Part shown: positions 22,942-23,823 of the stretch, one piece after another
Numbering within the stretch: the first letter of the stretch is position 1
How the letters are laid out: each line of letters opens with the position of its first letter
Assembly (NCBI GenBank): GCA_002337525.1
Contig: DDGG01000035.1
Span: 1-23,823 of the forward strand
Source of the DNA: Alphaproteobacteria bacterium UBA1908
Lineage (GTDB): Bacteria; Pseudomonadota; Alphaproteobacteria; Caedimonadales; UBA1908
Direction of reading: 5' to 3'
DNA: 23,823 nt
Position numbers and translations under genes: made by a program
The notes under the pieces: model-generated
What the model was told of the DNA's origin: nothing
The model's database searches: none
What the model saw: only the letters and a program-made list of their open reading frames with translations

Positions 22942-23823
22942 ATGGCTATTGATTCAGTAAAAAATATATCTATTAAGGGAATATGTTCCGCAATACCTAA
23001 GGAAATAAGAGAATTCATTAATAAAGAAGAACCAGAACCTTTTATTGCAGAGCGCATCATCAAATCTACTGGAATAGAAAGAGTACGCATTGTCAATAAT
23101 AAAACCTGCACCTCGGATTTGTGTTATGAAGCCGCACAAAGGTTAATACATGATCTAGGATGGGATAAATCTTCCATTGATCTTCTTGTTTTTGTTACAC
23201 AGACTCCAGACTACAAACTTCCATCAACATCTTGCATTCTACAATCACGTTTAGGACTGTCAAAAAGCTGTGCTGCTTTTGATGTGAATTTAGGGTGCTC
23301 CGGTTTTGTGTATGGATTGAATATAGTAAGTAGTTTTCTGGAAAGAGGAAAATTCAAAAGAGCCCTATTATTAGTAGGAGATACAACAAGCAAGATAATT
23401 TCAAATTCTGACAAGAGTGTCTATTTTTTATTTGGAGATGCCGGTACTGCAACTGCGCTTGAGTATGATTTTTCAGCTCTTCCTAGTTTTTTTGCTTTGC
23501 ATACAGATGGAGAAAAATTCAACTCTTTAATTATAAAAGAAGGAGGGAACAGATTTCCGATAAAAAAAGAGAGAGGTAAATGTGATAATATTTCTAATAA
23601 AAAAGATTTAGGGACAAAAGAACATCTTTATATGAATTCAACTGAAATACTTGGATTTACACTTCGTGAGATTCCTTTCTTGTACGAAGAGATTTTAAGG
23701 GCTACAAAATGGACCATTAACGATATAGATGCTGTTGTAATGCATCAGGCAAATAAGTTGATACTAAACACATTAAAAAACAAACTAGACATTCCTAATG
23801 AAAAAATGATAGTTGCCTTAAGA
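22942..23823 (+). CDS. Ketoacyl-ACP synthase III (FabH-like), runs off the window
   Basis: The open frame reaches the last base (294 codons), so the C-terminus is missing. Family III condensing enzymes load a short acyl-CoA and condense it with malonyl-ACP. The thiolase-fold signs are VFVTQTPDYKLPSTSC, the active-site Cys119 in NLGCSGFVYGL, FGDAGTATAL (164-173) and the catalytic His268 in VVMHQANKLILNTL. The expected Asn near GNTSSAS would lie beyond the edge. Variable residues at about 200-225 are lysine-rich. Its dedicated ACP just upstream suggests a specialised pathway, as seen in surface-glycan or secondary-metabolite clusters; the starter unit is unknown. The upstream ribosome-binding site (AAGAA) is weak. 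Confidence 0.9.
   Translation, partial: MAIDSVKNISIKGICSAIPKEIREFINKEEPEPFIAERIIKSTGIERVRIVNNKTCTSDLCYEAAQRLIHDLGWDKSSIDLLVFVTQTPDYKLPSTSCILQSRLGLSKSCAAFDVNLGCSGFVYGLNIVSSFLERGKFKRALLLVGDTTSKIISNSDKSVYFLFGDAGTATALEYDFSALPSFFALHTDGEKFNSLIIKEGGNRFPIKKERGKCDNISNKKDLGTKEHLYMNSTEILGFTLREIPFLYEEILRATKWTINDIDAVVMHQANKLILNTLKNKLDIPNEKMIVALR

Noticed and set aside
22854..23139. Minus-strand open frames opposite the ACP and ketoacyl synthase genes
   Set aside because: They are shadows of the two recognisable plus-strand genes.
21315..23823. LuxI-type autoinducer synthase, transposase or integrase near the AT-rich region
   Set aside because: I looked on both strands for these and saw none, so neither classical quorum sensing nor a defined mobile element is claimed.

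Overview
The window looks like an alphaproteobacterial chromosome. Most genes are housekeeping genes in alphaproteobacterial groupings: tRNA-Leu beside tig, a Tim44-domain/mltA/smr run divergent from secB, rpe-coaE-dnaQ, dsbB-coq7, a ChpT-type phosphotransferase, and an ELM1-family protein next to greA. Coding density is high, several genes overlap by a few bases, and base composition is moderate to low GC. Together with the orphan LuxR-type regulator and an interspersed GTCATTCAGAG-type repeat, this fits a host-associated lineage such as Holosporales or relatives. That placement is inference; I did not compare genomes.

Left part (1-7178). Bases 1-310 are noncoding and hold two tandem copies of a 137-bp unit, each containing a MITE-like element with short inverted ends. 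A minus-strand series follows: terminator, tig, tRNA-Leu(UAG), smr, mltA and the Tim44-domain gene. secB runs on the plus strand and its 3' end overlaps that of dnaQ. The minus-strand run rpe > coaE > dnaQ is joined by overlapping stops and starts.

Middle (7186-18836), all plus strand. It holds a GT4 glycosyltransferase coupled to a ProQ/FinO RNA chaperone, an unrecognised exported protein, and a two-gene RND efflux system (lipoprotein adaptor plus permease). These are followed by bamE, a DedA/YqaA-type membrane protein, dsbB-coq7 and valS. A ChpT-like gene (minus strand) then lies divergent to greA, which is followed by an ELM1-family gene.

Right end (21315-23823). The sequence becomes visibly AT-richer and changes character. 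A LuxR-type regulator and a hotdog-fold thioesterase run left. A dedicated acyl carrier protein and a ketoacyl-ACP synthase III run right and off the window edge. The shared intergenic region carries an imperfect dyad. I read this as the beginning of a regulated acyl-ACP-dependent biosynthetic cluster, possibly acquired by transfer, whose product cannot be known from this window. It is the most interesting region here.
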